From Nonomuraea ceibae (GTDB taxonomy: Bacteria > Actinomycetota > Actinomycetes > Streptosporangiales > Streptosporangiaceae): a stretch of 57,120 bases of DNA. The translations under genes were made by a program, and so were the position numbers. Below are positions 8,901-16,565 of the stretch, piece after piece (position 1 is the first letter of the stretch; every line of letters begins with the position of its first letter). Location of the stretch: contig NZ_JAHKRO010000059.1 of assembly GCF_019396325.1 (NCBI RefSeq), positions 1-57,120 of the forward strand, written 5' to 3'. A model generated the notes under the pieces. That model made no database searches. It worked only from the letters and a program-made list of their open reading frames with translations, and had not been told where the DNA came from.

Positions 8901-9126
8901 GTGCGCCGACCTGGCCGCCCGGCGTGGGGCCCCCGAGCGGGCGGCCGTGCTGCTCGGCGGGGCCGCCGCCATGGCGCCCGGCCCCGGGCTGTCGCGCCAC
9001 GACCTGTCCGCCGTCACGCGCGTCGCCGCCGACCGGCTCGGCCGCCCCGCCTTCGACCGCCTCTACTCCCAGGGCCGCACCATGGACCGCGCGGAACTCA
9101 TCGCCTACGGCCGCGCCACCCTCTGA
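5977..9126 (+). CDS. AfsR-like SARP with NB-ARC and TPR domains
   Basis: 1049-residue regulator. Residues about 1-95 are an OmpR-type winged helix (MEFRILGPLEVRRDGQ) and about 96-245 a bacterial transcriptional activation domain ending in ELGIDPSPELE. Next is an NB-ARC STAND ATPase with Walker A LVGPGGAGKTRLA (near residue 290) and Walker B LLIVLDNCEHL, then about 400 residues of TPR-like helices. Large SARPs of this kind integrate signals through ATP-dependent oligomerisation and activate secondary metabolism promoters. The GTG start is set by the -10 box six bases upstream. It lies inside the cluster and is a candidate reader of the 11-bp heptamer arrays. It converges on the carboxylase end of the main operon. 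Confidence 0.93.
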   Translation: MEFRILGPLEVRRDGQLIEVRGARLRALLVVLGLNVGQVVPADRLIAELWADGAPVDAVNALHSLVSRLRSAVGRDTIDSRLGGYVLAADPDDVDVRRFERLAAAGQAALAAQDHSTAADLLGRALELWRGPALLDVADAMFAQGTIARLEELRLSATKDRIEADLALGRHATLLPEMEALVAAHPLDERLRALQMRALYAADRQVTALEVYEQTKQALADELGIDPSPELETTYLAVLRRDPLVRGRRQERRTNLRAALTSFVGRDAEVELVERCLAEHRLTTLVGPGGAGKTRLAQEVGARAVPRMRDGVWLVELAALTDPADLPQAVASVLHPTEGILLTGARDGEPPAVGIGHLVSMLASRQLLIVLDNCEHLIDDVARLAETLLGSCPGLRLLATSRESLNIAGERLAPVPPLTVPPEVTGPPGALAAPAVRLFADRALAVLPGFAVTEDNVDDVVRVCRRLDGMPLAIELAAAQMRVLSVDQLAERLDDRFRLLVGGSRTAFPRHQTLRAVVDWSWERLEPAERALLRRLAVFAGGATLESAERVAGADVLPPLGALVDKSLLHVSREPAGVRYRMLETVRLYALERLEESGERERLRRAHATHFTEVAERAEPGLRGPRQLALLARLTAEHDNLRAALRQAIETGDAATAVRLVAALGWYWRLTGSRGEGAEWTRQALAAGKDAPARATVLALLLGGLDAGRELAGRARAAVAAWRNEGEPGGHPYLTLVEPALAIAMKEPPGRIVALASRHTGDPDPWTRATALLWRGLRRLDDADEQADADLAAALEAFRAAGDRWGMASALRATAEIASVRGEYARARAAYADALRLSDELGARHERPALLYHLAAIQLESGDPDAGLACLSEAREIAEELGQPATVAGVHLLLGNLARREGDLARARDELAAALAIVDGSGLDLMELRSLVMTSLGLLHAREGLLEQAEESHGRALSAAVGSADVPMIGAVLVGCADLAARRGAPERAAVLLGGAAAMAPGPGLSRHDLSAVTRVAADRLGRPAFDRLYSQGRTMDRAELIAYGRATL

Positions 9127-9170
9127 CCGCCCGGCCCTTTCCGGAGGCGCGCGGCCCTGCCCTCCGGCTT

Positions 9171-9187
9171 GCCCTCTCCGGGAGGGC
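9171..9187. terminator. Hairpin between converging transcription units
   Basis: GCCCTC-TCCGG-GAGGGC forms a six-pair stem with a five-base loop in the 141-base gap between the stop codons of the AfsR-like gene and the carboxylase alpha gene. A second weaker stem (GCCC/GGGC) follows near 9212-9228. The location suits a bidirectional terminator. No T-run. Confidence 0.5.
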
Positions 9188-9267
9188 TCGCGCGTCCCCC
9201 GCCCTCCGGCTGCCCCTCAGAGAGGGCGCGTGTCTCGTACGGGATGAAGGGGGCGTACCGGATGGAG

Positions 9268-11031
9268 TCAGGGGACGATCTCGCAGAGGACCGCGCCGCC
9301 CGCGACGGTCTGGCCCACCTCGGCGGCCAGCCCGCGGACCACGCCCGCCTGGTGCGCGGTGAGCGCCTGCTCCATCTTCATGGCCTCCAGGATGACCACC
9401 CCGTCGCCCTCCCGCACCGAGGCGCCGTCGGCGACGAGCACCCGGACGACCGTCCCCTGCATGGGGCTGACCAGCGCGTCCCCGCCCGCAACCGGCTTGC
9501 GCACGGGCTTGCGGCGCTTCGGCTCGCCCGGCCGCGCCTGGACGGCGGGCGCGGCGGCGGGCGGGACGGTCAGCCCGGCGGGCAGCGACACCGCCACGCG
9601 CCGCCCGGCCACCTCGACCGTGAGCCGGTCGCGCGGCGCGGGCGCCGCCTGCTCGGGCGCGGCCTCGTACGGCGGGATCAGGTTCACGAACTCCGTCTCG
9701 ATCCACCGCGTGTGCACCCCGAACGGCGCCGCCGGATCGGCCGGGGCGAACGCCTCGTCGTCCAGCACCGCCCGGTGGAACGGCAGCACGGTCGGCATGC
9801 CCCCGATCTCGCACTGCGCCAGCGCCCGCCGCGCCCGCGCCAGCGCCTCCGCCCGGTCGCGGCCGGTGACCACCACCTTGGCCACGAGCGAGTCGAACGC
9901 GCCGGGCACGGTCATCCCCTCGTCGTAGCCGGGATCGACGCGCACCCCCGGGCCGGTGGGCAGCCGCAGCCGGGTCAGGGTGCCCGGCGCGGGCAGGAAG
10001 CCGCGGCCCGGGTCCTCGGCGTTGATCCGGAACTCGATGGAGTGCCCGTGCGGGACCGGGTCGCCGTGCTCCAGCCGCCCGCCGGCCGCGATGCGGAACT
10101 GCTCGCGGACCAGGTCGACGCCGGAGACCTCCTCGGTCACCGGATGCTCCACCTGAAGGCGCGTGTTGACCTCCAGGAACGTGACCGTCCCGTCCGCGCC
10201 GAGCAGGAACTCGCAGGTGCCGGCGCCGACGTACCCGGCCGCGCGCAGGATCGCCCGCGACGCGGCGGTGACCGACCCGGCCTGGGCGGGGGTCAGGAAC
10301 GGCGCGGGCGCCTCCTCCACCAGCTTCTGGTGACGCCGCTGGAGCGTGCAGTCGCGGGTGGAGACCACCACGACCGTGCCGTCGGCGTCGGCCAGGCACT
10401 GGGTCTCCACGTGCCGGGGCCGGTCCAGGTAGCGCTCGGCGAAGCACTCGCCGCGCCCGAACGCCGCAGCCGCCTCCCGCACCGCGGACTCGTACAGCTC
10501 CGGGATCTCCTCCAGCGTCCTGGCCACCTTCATGCCGCGTCCGCCGCCCCCGTGCGCCGCCTTGATCGCGACCGGCAGCCCGTGCTCGCGGGCGAACGCG
10601 ACCACCTCGGCGGCGCCGGACACCGGGCCGGGCGTGCCGGGCACGAGCGGCGCGCCCACCTCGCGGGCGATGCGGCGGGCGCTCACCTTGTCGCCCAGCA
10701 GCGTGATCGCCGACGGCGGCGGGCCGATCCACGTCAGGCCCGCGTCGAGGACGGCCTGCGCGAAGCCGGCGTTCTCGGCGAGGAAGCCGTAGCCGGGGTG
10801 GACCGCGTCCGCGCCGGCCCGCAGCGCCACGCCGATCAGGCGATCGGCGTCCAGGTACGTCTCGGCGGGCGTCCGGCCGCCCAGGGCGTAGGCCTCGTCG
10901 GCCACCCGGACGTGCAGCGCGTCGAGATCCTGCTCGGCGTAGACCGCGACGCTGGCGAGCCGGGCGTCGCGGCAGGCGTGGGCCACCCGCACAGCGATCT
11001 CGCCCCGGTTGGCGATGAGCACCTTACGCAC
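9268..11031 (-). CDS. Acyl-CoA carboxylase alpha chain (biotin carboxylase + BCCP)
   Basis: 587-residue AccA/PccA-type subunit. The N-terminal biotin carboxylase part starts MRKVLIANRGEIAVRVAHACRDA and includes the glycine-rich ATP loop KAAHGGGGRGMKV. The C-terminal biotin carboxyl carrier domain has the biotinylated Lys in EAMKM. It forms biotin-CO2 for the partner beta chain. The start codon is GTG with GGAG five bases ahead, and its first eight bases overlap the epsilon gene. As the last gene of the polyketide operon it probably supplies malonyl-CoA extender units for the PKS (inference; a primary propionyl-CoA role cannot be excluded). Confidence 0.94.
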   Translation of the reverse strand: MRKVLIANRGEIAVRVAHACRDARLASVAVYAEQDLDALHVRVADEAYALGGRTPAETYLDADRLIGVALRAGADAVHPGYGFLAENAGFAQAVLDAGLTWIGPPPSAITLLGDKVSARRIAREVGAPLVPGTPGPVSGAAEVVAFAREHGLPVAIKAAHGGGGRGMKVARTLEEIPELYESAVREAAAAFGRGECFAERYLDRPRHVETQCLADADGTVVVVSTRDCTLQRRHQKLVEEAPAPFLTPAQAGSVTAASRAILRAAGYVGAGTCEFLLGADGTVTFLEVNTRLQVEHPVTEEVSGVDLVREQFRIAAGGRLEHGDPVPHGHSIEFRINAEDPGRGFLPAPGTLTRLRLPTGPGVRVDPGYDEGMTVPGAFDSLVAKVVVTGRDRAEALARARRALAQCEIGGMPTVLPFHRAVLDDEAFAPADPAAPFGVHTRWIETEFVNLIPPYEAAPEQAAPAPRDRLTVEVAGRRVAVSLPAGLTVPPAAAPAVQARPGEPKRRKPVRKPVAGGDALVSPMQGTVVRVLVADGASVREGDGVVILEAMKMEQALTAHQAGVVRGLAAEVGQTVAGGAVLCEIVP

Positions 11032-11206
11032 GTGTTCTCCATGATCGTGGTGAGCGGTAGCCGGTCTCCCAGGCCCGCGGGACGGGCCGCCGGGCGGCGG
11101 CGGGTCCGGCGGGCGGGGCCGGGCTGCGGGCGACGAGCGCGACGATCAGGGCGGCGAGCTCCTCGTCGGTGAGCTCGGCGCCCTCCACCTGGATCGCGCC
11201 CGCCAT
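11024..11206 (-). CDS. Acyl-CoA carboxylase epsilon subunit
   Basis: 60-residue protein starting MAGAIQVEGAELTDEELAALIVALVARS and ending in an Arg/Pro-rich tail with PRAWETGYRSP. This matches the small AccE/PccE subunits of actinobacterial acyl-CoA carboxylases, which bind and stimulate the beta subunit. Its ATG shares one base with the stop of the beta gene (TGATG) and its end overlaps the alpha gene by eight bases, so all three are tightly coupled. Having its own epsilon indicates a complete, dedicated carboxylase within the cluster. Confidence 0.88.
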   Translation of the reverse strand: MAGAIQVEGAELTDEELAALIVALVARSPAPPAGPAAARRPVPRAWETGYRSPRSWRTRA

Positions 11207-12852
11207 CAGAACGGCGGGTTCCCGTGCTTGCGCGACGGCAGCGGCTGATGCTTGGACGCCAGCATCTCCAGCGAGCGGATGAGCGTGCGCCGCGTGTCGG
11301 CCGGGCTCACCACGTCGTCCACCAGGCCGCGCTCGGCCGCGTAGTAGGGGTGCATCAGCTCCCGTTTGTACTCGGCGATCCGCTCGGCGCGCACCGCCTG
11401 CGGGTCGGCGGCGGCGGCGATCTCCCTGCGGAAGATCACGTTCGCCGCGCCCTCCGCGCCCATGACCGCGATCTCGTTGGTCGGCCAGGCGTACGACAGG
11501 TCCGCGCCGATCGAGCGGGAGTCCATGACGATGTACGCGCCGCCGTACGCCTTGCGCAGGATGAGCTGGACGCGCGGCACGGTGGCGTTGCAGTAGGCGT
11601 ACAGCAGCTTGGCGCCGTGGCGGATGATGCCGCCATGCTCCTGCTCGACCCCGGGCAGGAAGCCGGGCACGTCCACGAGCGTGACGAGCGGGATGTTGAA
11701 GGCGTCGCAGGTCTGGACGAAGCGGGCGGCCTTCGCCGAGGCGTCGATGTCCAGCGCGCCCGCGAAGGAGGCGGGCTGGCTGGCCACCACGCCCGCGACC
11801 CGGCCGCCGAGGCGGGCGAAGGCGCAGATGACGTTGGTGGCCCAGCCGGCGTGCACCTCCAGGAAGTCGCCGTGGTCGACGATCTCCTCGATGACGTCGC
11901 GCATGTCGTACGCCCGGCCGGGGTCGGCGGGCACCAGGTCGAGCAGCCGGTCGTTGCGCCGGTCGGCCGGGTCCTCCGGAAGCTGCTCGGGCGGCAGCTC
12001 GCGGTTGTTGGACGGCAGGAACGCGAGCAGGTCGCGCACCGTGGCCAGGCACTCCTCCTCGTCGTCGCAGGCGAAGGCCGCCACGCCGGAGACGCCCGCG
12101 TGCACGTCGGCGCCGCCGAGCTCGGCGTGGGTCACGCTGGCCCCGGTCACGGCCTCCACCACGTCGGGGCCGGTGATGAACATCTGGGCGATGTCGCGCA
12201 CCATGAACGTGAAGTCGGTCAGCGCAGGGGAGTAGGCGGCCCCGCCCGCGCACGGCCCCATGATCACGCTGATCTGGGGCACCACCCCGGACATTCGGGC
12301 GTTGCGCTGAAATATCCCGCCATATCCGGCGAGGGCGGTGACGCCCTCCTGGATCCGCGCCCCGGCCCCGTCACAGAGCCCGACCAGCGGCGCGCCCGCC
12401 GCCTCGGCCAGGTCCATCAGCTTGTGGATCTTCTGCGCGTGCGCCTCGCCGAGCGCGCCGCCGAACATGCGGAAGTCGTGCGCGTAGGCGAAGACCGTCC
12501 GCCCGTGCACCTGACCCCAGCCCGTCACCACGCCGTCGGAGTACGGGCGCTTGCCCTCCATGCCGAACCCGCGCGCCCGGTGCCGCCGCAGCGGCTCCAC
12601 CTCGGTGAAGGAGTCCTTGTCGAAGAGCAGGTCGATGCGCTCGCGCACGGTCAGCTTGCCCTTGCGGCGCTGCAGGCCGGTCTCCCGGTCGCCGGGCCCC
12701 TCCAGCACCCGCGCCTTCAGCCGGGCCAGCTCGGCGTCCCGCTCCCGCATGCTCCCGTCCACGCGCCCGGCCGGTCCGCCGGCCGGTCCGCCGGCCGATC
12801 CGCCGGCCGGTCCGCTGTCCGGTCCGCCGGGCCGCTCGTCGAGTGCCGTCAT
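11206..12852 (-). CDS. Acyl-CoA carboxylase beta chain (carboxyltransferase)
   Basis: 548-residue carboxyltransferase of the AccB/PccB family. Motifs include LCDGAGARIQEGVTALAGYGGIF and PCAGGAAYSPALTDFTFMV, and the C-terminal QAVRAERIAEYKRELMHPYYAAERGLVDDVV. It transfers CO2 from biotin to acetyl- or propionyl-CoA. The N-terminal 30 residues are low-complexity PAGG repeats coded by 12-bp tandem repeats (12771-12830). The ATG overlaps the stop of the preceding FAD hydroxylase gene (ATGA). Together with epsilon and alpha it closes the main operon. Confidence 0.94.
   Translation of the reverse strand: MTALDERPGGPDSGPAGGSAGGPAGGPAGRVDGSMRERDAELARLKARVLEGPGDRETGLQRRKGKLTVRERIDLLFDKDSFTEVEPLRRHRARGFGMEGKRPYSDGVVTGWGQVHGRTVFAYAHDFRMFGGALGEAHAQKIHKLMDLAEAAGAPLVGLCDGAGARIQEGVTALAGYGGIFQRNARMSGVVPQISVIMGPCAGGAAYSPALTDFTFMVRDIAQMFITGPDVVEAVTGASVTHAELGGADVHAGVSGVAAFACDDEEECLATVRDLLAFLPSNNRELPPEQLPEDPADRRNDRLLDLVPADPGRAYDMRDVIEEIVDHGDFLEVHAGWATNVICAFARLGGRVAGVVASQPASFAGALDIDASAKAARFVQTCDAFNIPLVTLVDVPGFLPGVEQEHGGIIRHGAKLLYAYCNATVPRVQLILRKAYGGAYIVMDSRSIGADLSYAWPTNEIAVMGAEGAANVIFRREIAAAADPQAVRAERIAEYKRELMHPYYAAERGLVDDVVSPADTRRTLIRSLEMLASKHQPLPSRKHGNPPF
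12771..12830. repeat. Five 12-bp tandem repeats in the carboxylase beta gene
   Basis: Five copies of a 12-mer (consensus CCGGTCCGCCGG; copies three and four each differ) lie end to end. They encode the Pro-Ala-Gly-Gly repeats near the N-terminus of the beta chain. The unit keeps the reading frame and suggests recent slippage expansion. Confidence 0.9.
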
Positions 12853-14369
12853 CCCGTCTCCCCCTCCCCGAACCAGGTGCGCAGCGCCCCGGTGAGCGCC
12901 TCCGCGCGGTATGCCGCCCCCTGCGGCAGCACCCAGGCCACGCAGCCGTCGGGCCTGAGCAGCATCGCGTCCACCCCGTCCACCTTGGCCCGCGCGGTGA
13001 CGGTCCCGACGCGGGCCGACCAGGGCGCGATCCCGGCGCGCACCTCGGCCCGCCCGGCCAGGTCCAGCAGCAGCCCCCGCCCCCGGCCCAGCCGGTCGCG
13101 CAGCGTGGTGGCCGCTCCAGCAACCGCGCCGTCCAGCGGCAGGTCCGGGCAGAGGGTGCCGGCCAGCGGATGGTCGTCGCCCACGGCGTAACGGACCGAC
13201 TGGCCGGTCTTCATGTCGACGATGCGCCGGGTGACCGGCTCCAGGCCGGTGAACTCGGCGAACAGCTCGCGCAGCGCCCGGCTCTGCGGGTCGGGCCGCA
13301 TGAGCGCGGCCTGGGCGCGGGTGTTGTCCAGCAGCCCGGCGGCCACCGGGTGCCGCTCGGCCGTGTAGGTGTCCAGCAGCCCTGCGGGAGCCCAGCCGTG
13401 GACCTGGGCGGCCAGCTTCCAGCCCAGGTTCGCGGCGTCCGCCAGGCCGACGTTGAGCCCCTGGCCGCCGAACGGCGCGTACACGTGCGCGGCGTCGCCC
13501 GCCAGCAGCACCCGGCCCCGGCGGTAGGTGGTGGCCTGCCGCGCCTCGTCGGTGTAGACGAACCCGGACAGCAGCTCGTCGATGACCACCTCGACCCCGC
13601 TCACCCGGCGCACGCTGGCCTCCAGGTCCGTGAGCGTGAGCGGCGCCGCCGGATCGGCGGGCGGGCCGTCGAACTCGACCGACGCCACCCGGTCGGCGCC
13701 GAACCCGGCGAAGACGAACACGCCGCGCTCGGTGTGGTGGAAGCCGCGCGGCAGCGCCCGCCTGGCCTCCTCCGACAGCCGTACGACGCCGTCGCGGCCG
13801 GTCAGGCTGCCCGGCGTGCCCGCGAAGCCGAAGCCCGCCAGCTCGCGCACGGTGCTGCGCCCGCCGTCGCAGCCGGCCAGGTAGGCGCAGCGCAGCCGCA
13901 GCGCCCCGGCCGGGGTGGCCACGTCCACGCTCACGCCGTCGCCGTCCTGGGACAGGCCGGTGACCTCGTGCTCGCGGCGCACGTCCACGCCCAGGCTCCT
14001 GGCGTGCCGGGCGAGGATGTCCTCCAGCGCCGGCTGGTCGACGCGGACCCGGCGGCGGTCGGGGTCGGAGGCGAGCGACGGGTCGAGGAAGATCCCGCCG
14101 AAGTGCTCGCGCGGGCCGCCCGGCTTGCCGGTGAGCCGCAGGTCGCGCTCGTTCGCGGCCTCCTCGGCGGCGCGCAGCTCCGCGCCCAGGCCCAGCCCGC
14201 GCACCGCCTCGGCCGCCAGCGGGCCCATCGAGCCGGCCTTGACCGCCCGCTCGGGCCGGGCCCGCCGCTCCAGCACGAGCACCGCCACCCCGGCGGCGCG
14301 CAGCTCGCAGGCGAGCATGAGCCCGACCGGGCCGCCGCCCGCCACGACCACGTCGAAGTCGTTGGTCAT
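12849..14369 (-). CDS. Class A FAD-dependent aromatic hydroxylase (FMO 2)
   Basis: 506-residue PHBH-fold flavoprotein. The Rossmann motif VVVAGGGPVGLMLACELRAAGVAVLVLE is at the N-terminus, and the second FAD motif GRVLLAGDAAHVYAPFGGQGLNVGLADAANLGWKLAA is near residues 275-315. A C-terminal thioredoxin-like domain follows, as in PgaE/RdmE/OxyS-type polyketide hydroxylases. It uses NAD(P)H and O2 to hydroxylate aromatic polyketides. GAGGAG lies five bases before the ATG. It resembles the other class A enzyme at 14985-16565 closely through both FAD motifs and the C-terminal half, suggesting duplication within the cluster. Confidence 0.92.
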   Translation of the reverse strand: MTNDFDVVVAGGGPVGLMLACELRAAGVAVLVLERRARPERAVKAGSMGPLAAEAVRGLGLGAELRAAEEAANERDLRLTGKPGGPREHFGGIFLDPSLASDPDRRRVRVDQPALEDILARHARSLGVDVRREHEVTGLSQDGDGVSVDVATPAGALRLRCAYLAGCDGGRSTVRELAGFGFAGTPGSLTGRDGVVRLSEEARRALPRGFHHTERGVFVFAGFGADRVASVEFDGPPADPAAPLTLTDLEASVRRVSGVEVVIDELLSGFVYTDEARQATTYRRGRVLLAGDAAHVYAPFGGQGLNVGLADAANLGWKLAAQVHGWAPAGLLDTYTAERHPVAAGLLDNTRAQAALMRPDPQSRALRELFAEFTGLEPVTRRIVDMKTGQSVRYAVGDDHPLAGTLCPDLPLDGAVAGAATTLRDRLGRGRGLLLDLAGRAEVRAGIAPWSARVGTVTARAKVDGVDAMLLRPDGCVAWVLPQGAAYRAEALTGALRTWFGEGETG

Positions 14370-14386
14370 CTCAGCTCCTCAATCGT

Positions 14387-14992
14387 CTAGATCACGGTCA
14401 CGGCGTCGTCGAACTCCAGCCTCGGCAGCCGGGGCGGCGGCGTGCCCGGCACGGGCCTGCCCAGGTTCAGCACGGCCAGCGTGGTGTGCCTGCCGTCGCC
14501 GAAGAACTCCTTGTCGAGCCCGCCGGGGTCGAAGCCCATCGTGGGCGCCGCCGCCAGCCCGGCGGCGCGCACGCCGAGGATCAGGTACGCGATCTGCAGG
14601 GCCGCGTTGAAGCGGGCCGACTCCTCGCGCACGCGCGGGTCCTCGAACAGGCGCGCCGCGTCCGGCCGGCCGGGGAACAGCTCCGGCAGCCGCTCGTGGA
14701 AGCACAGGTCGGCGGCCAGCAGCGCGGTCAGCGGGGCCGCCGCCGTCCTGGCCCTGCCGGGCCCGGACATCCACCGGACCGCGTTCGCCCTGGCCTCGGC
14801 CGAGCGCAGGAGCACGATCCGCAGCGGCTGCTGGTTCATCGAGGTGGGCCCGTACCGGACCAGGTCGTAGACGGCCCGGACCAGGTCGTCGCCGACGGGC
14901 TCGCCGGTGAACACATCGACCGTGCGGGCCTCGCGGAACAGCAGGTCCTGCGCGGCCCGGTCGAGCAGCAGCCCGAAGGCGCCCTCAGCCAT
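14387..14992 (-). CDS. Nitroreductase-family oxidoreductase (RutE-like)
   Basis: 201-residue FMN-dependent nitroreductase-fold protein. MAEGAFGLLLDRAAQDLLFREARTVDVF followed by VYDLVRYGPTSMNQQPLRIVLL is the pattern of the RutE/HadB group. In its C-terminal part lie ILGVRAAGLAAAPTMGFDP and LAVLNLGRP. The ATG at 14992 was chosen because it overlaps the preceding gene by eight bases and begins the domain. Members reduce nitro groups, quinones or enones. In this oxidation-rich operon a quinone or enone reduction step is plausible but not shown by sequence. Confidence 0.85.
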   Translation of the reverse strand: MAEGAFGLLLDRAAQDLLFREARTVDVFTGEPVGDDLVRAVYDLVRYGPTSMNQQPLRIVLLRSAEARANAVRWMSGPGRARTAAAPLTALLAADLCFHERLPELFPGRPDAARLFEDPRVREESARFNAALQIAYLILGVRAAGLAAAPTMGFDPGGLDKEFFGDGRHTTLAVLNLGRPVPGTPPPRLPRLEFDDAVTVI

Positions 14993-16565
14993 CGCCGAAC
15001 CACCTGGCCAGCGCCGAGAGCAGCCCCTCGTACGGGCGCCCGTCACCGGCCGGCAGCACCCAGGCCACGCAGCCGTCGGGCCTGACCAGCGCCGCGTCGA
15101 TCCCGTCGAGCCCGGCCCCGGCGGTGACGACCGCGACCCGATCGGCCCACGGCGCCGCCGCGGCGCGCACCTCGGCGCGGTCCGCCTGGTCGAGCAGGAC
15201 GCCCCGGCCCCGGCCCAGGTGGTCGAAGAGCCGCTTGCCCGTCGACAGCTCCAGGTCCGGCAGCAGCGTCCCGGCCAGCGGATGCTCCTCGCCCAGGTCG
15301 TAGCGGACGGACAGGCCGGTCACCATGTCGTAGACGCGCCGGTTGACCACGTCGAGGCCGAGCACGCCCGCGAACAGCTCGCGCAGCGCCCGGCTCTGCG
15401 GGTCCGGCCGCATGAGCGCCGTCTGGGCGCGGGTGTTGTCCAGGAGCCGCGCCGCCACCGGGTGCCGCTCGGCCGTGTAGGAGTCCAGCAGCCCCTCCGG
15501 GGCCCGCCCCTGGACCTGCGCGGCCAGCTTCCAGCCCAGGTTGGCGGCGTCGACCAGGCCGACGTTGAGCCCCTGGCCGCCGAACGGCGGGTGCACGTGC
15601 GCGGAGTCGCCCGCCAGCAGCACCCGGCCCAGCCGGTACGTGGCCGCCTGCCGGGTGTGGTCGGTGAAGCGGACCCCGGACAGCAGCCGGTCGACGGCCG
15701 CCTCGGTCCCGCTCACCCGGCGCACGCTCTCCTGGAGCTCCTCGGCGGTCAGCGGCGCGTCTCGGTCCTGCGGCGGGCCGTCGAACTCCACGGTCGCCAC
15801 CCGGTTGGCGCCGAAGGCGGCGAACAGGTAACCGCCCCGATCGGTCAGGTTGAAGCCCGGCCGCAGCCCGCCCGCGCCGGCCATGCGGACCAGGCCCTGC
15901 CTGCCGGTGAGGGTCGGATCGGTGCCGTCGAAGGCGAAACCGGCCAGCTTGCGCACGGTGCTGCGGCCGCCATCGCAGCCGGCCAGGTAGGCGCAGCGCA
16001 GCCGCAGCTCGCCGCCCGGGGTGGCGACCTTGACGCTCACGCCGTCGCCGTCCTGGGACAGGCCGGTGACCGTGTGCTCGTGCCGCACGTCCACGCCGAG
16101 CCGGCCGGCGTGCTCGGCGAGGATGCGGTGCAGGGTGAGCTGGTCCACCCGGACCCGGCGGCGGCCGGGGTCGGACGACAGCGCCGCGTCGAGGGGCAGC
16201 CCGGCGAAGTGCTCCGGCGGCCCCGCGTGCCCCGGCGCCCGCCCCCCGGGAGCTCCCGGCGGGCCACCCCCCGGCGGGCCACCGCCCGGCCGTCCGGCCG
16301 GGGCGGCGGACAGGAGCTTGGCCAGCATCTCCTCGTCGCGCCTGATCGCCTCGGCCTCGGCCTCCATCAGCGCCTCGCCCAGCCCGAGCCGGGCGACGGC
16401 CTCGGCCGCCAGCGGCCCGATGATGCCCGCCTTCGGCATCGGGTCCGGCTCGGGGTCGCGTTCGAGGACGAGCACCGTCACGCCCGCCGAGCGCAGCTCG
16501 CAGGCCAGCATCATCCCCACGGGCCCCGCGCCCGCGATCACCACCTCGTGGAAGCCCCCGGTCAT
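14985..16565 (-). CDS. Class A FAD-dependent aromatic hydroxylase (FMO 1)
   Basis: 526-residue PHBH-fold hydroxylase. It starts MTGGFHEVVIAGAGPVGMMLACELRSAGVTVLVLE, with the second FAD motif GRVLLAGDSAHVHPPFGGQGLNVGLVDAANLGWKLAA and a C-terminal thioredoxin-like domain. It is a paralogue of FMO 2 but carries an extra Gly/Pro/Ala-rich stretch of about 30 residues (gene positions near 16215-16310) in the N-terminal third. Its ATG overlaps the stop of the oxygenase-like gene (16562-16565). It probably hydroxylates the cyclised polyketide; the order relative to FMO 2 cannot be told. Confidence 0.92.
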   Translation of the reverse strand: MTGGFHEVVIAGAGPVGMMLACELRSAGVTVLVLERDPEPDPMPKAGIIGPLAAEAVARLGLGEALMEAEAEAIRRDEEMLAKLLSAAPAGRPGGGPPGGGPPGAPGGRAPGHAGPPEHFAGLPLDAALSSDPGRRRVRVDQLTLHRILAEHAGRLGVDVRHEHTVTGLSQDGDGVSVKVATPGGELRLRCAYLAGCDGGRSTVRKLAGFAFDGTDPTLTGRQGLVRMAGAGGLRPGFNLTDRGGYLFAAFGANRVATVEFDGPPQDRDAPLTAEELQESVRRVSGTEAAVDRLLSGVRFTDHTRQAATYRLGRVLLAGDSAHVHPPFGGQGLNVGLVDAANLGWKLAAQVQGRAPEGLLDSYTAERHPVAARLLDNTRAQTALMRPDPQSRALRELFAGVLGLDVVNRRVYDMVTGLSVRYDLGEEHPLAGTLLPDLELSTGKRLFDHLGRGRGVLLDQADRAEVRAAAAPWADRVAVVTAGAGLDGIDAALVRPDGCVAWVLPAGDGRPYEGLLSALARWFGDG

